Source: Novipirellula herctigrandis
Lineage (GTDB): Bacteria > Planctomycetota > Planctomycetia > Pirellulales > Pirellulaceae
Direction: 5' to 3'
Assembly: GCA_007859835.1 (NCBI GenBank)
Contig: SJPJ01000001.1
Coordinates: 8,284,329-8,348,328 of the forward strand
Length of the DNA: 64,000 nt
In this document: piece after piece, positions 63,891 through 64,000 of the stretch
How the letters are laid out: every line of letters begins with the position of its first letter
Numbering within the stretch: the first letter of the stretch is position 1
Position numbers and translations under genes: made by a program
Notes under the pieces: generated by a model
Databases searched by the model: none
What the model saw: the letters and a program-made list of their open reading frames with translations, nothing else
What the model was told of the DNA's origin: nothing

Positions 63891-64000
63891 ATGAGATTGG
63901 CGGTTGTTGGGATAGGAATCTTGGTCCTTTCGTGCGTTGTCAGTGGCGAAGAAGGGTTTCATAAGCTTCAATGCGAGGGAGACTATGACACACCTTTGAT
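63891..64000 (+). CDS. Secreted protein, N-terminus only
   Basis: The ATG at 63891 opens MRLAVVGIGILVLSCVVSGE, a signal peptide, then EGFHKLQCEGDYDTPL before the window ends. 36 codons are visible. The mature start resembles planctomycete propeller-type secreted proteins, but too little is seen for an assignment. Confidence 0.55.
   Translation, partial: MRLAVVGIGILVLSCVVSGEEGFHKLQCEGDYDTPL

Overview
The window looks like a piece of a planctomycete chromosome, most likely a marine Pirellulaceae-type bacterium (Rhodopirellula and relatives). The evidence is a DUF1559 pseudopilin-like protein with its small lipoprotein partner, four formylglycine sulfatases, very large secreted lipoproteins built from TPR, FG-GAP and ASPIC/UnbV modules, a hydrazine-synthase-alpha-like/FGE-like fusion, and weak Shine-Dalgarno signals. 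This assignment is inferred from gene content; no rRNA marker is present. I saw no tRNA, rRNA, insertion sequence, integrase or CRISPR array.

Layout. 1-2928 (minus): ribose-type uptake genes rbsK-rbsB-rbsA, with rbsA running off the left edge. 3217-4128 (plus): 2-Cys peroxiredoxin and acylphosphatase. 4298-16944: a LacI-type regulator (8793-9884) sits between two divergent units, a clan-A glycosidase plus giant lipoprotein (minus) and a small secreted protein plus a second giant lipoprotein (plus). A third paralogous giant lipoprotein (13939-16944) faces the second. An identical 17-bp operator-like motif lies in front of both units. 17115-18633: DUF1559 protein and small lipoprotein with two strong hairpins. 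18876-25499: a second LacI regulator, three GAAACCGGTTGC operators, a GPH-type sugar symporter with a 15-bp repeat array in its N-terminus, and a 1170-residue cytosolic protein that may be a glycoside phosphorylase. 25620-28657: EEP-family membrane protein, small membrane protein, secreted beta-propeller protein.

29160-57187 is largely a polysaccharide-degradation island: a GH39-like secreted glycosidase, a three-gene unit (Tat-exported FAD oxidoreductase, membrane polyferredoxin, LamG/GH99-like protein), a possible polysaccharide lyase, four S1-type sulfatases, the HZS-alpha-like/FGE-like fusion, a right-handed beta-helix protein and two GH117-like enzymes. Together these suggest attack on a sulfated galactan or similar algal glycan. 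57188-64000 holds an OprB-type porin, a PepSY membrane protein, a VPS10/BNR propeller protein, a short DUF3299-like protein and the start of a further secreted protein at the right edge.

Short-unit tandem repeats (8, 12, 15, 16 and 20 bp) recur next to gene starts and stops, and several intergenic stretches hold what look like decayed gene fragments. The most interesting signals are the paired operators around the first LacI gene, the three-operator LacI/symporter/phosphorylase-like locus, the redox-plus-GH99-like operon and the haem-site/FGE-like fusion inside the sulfatase island.
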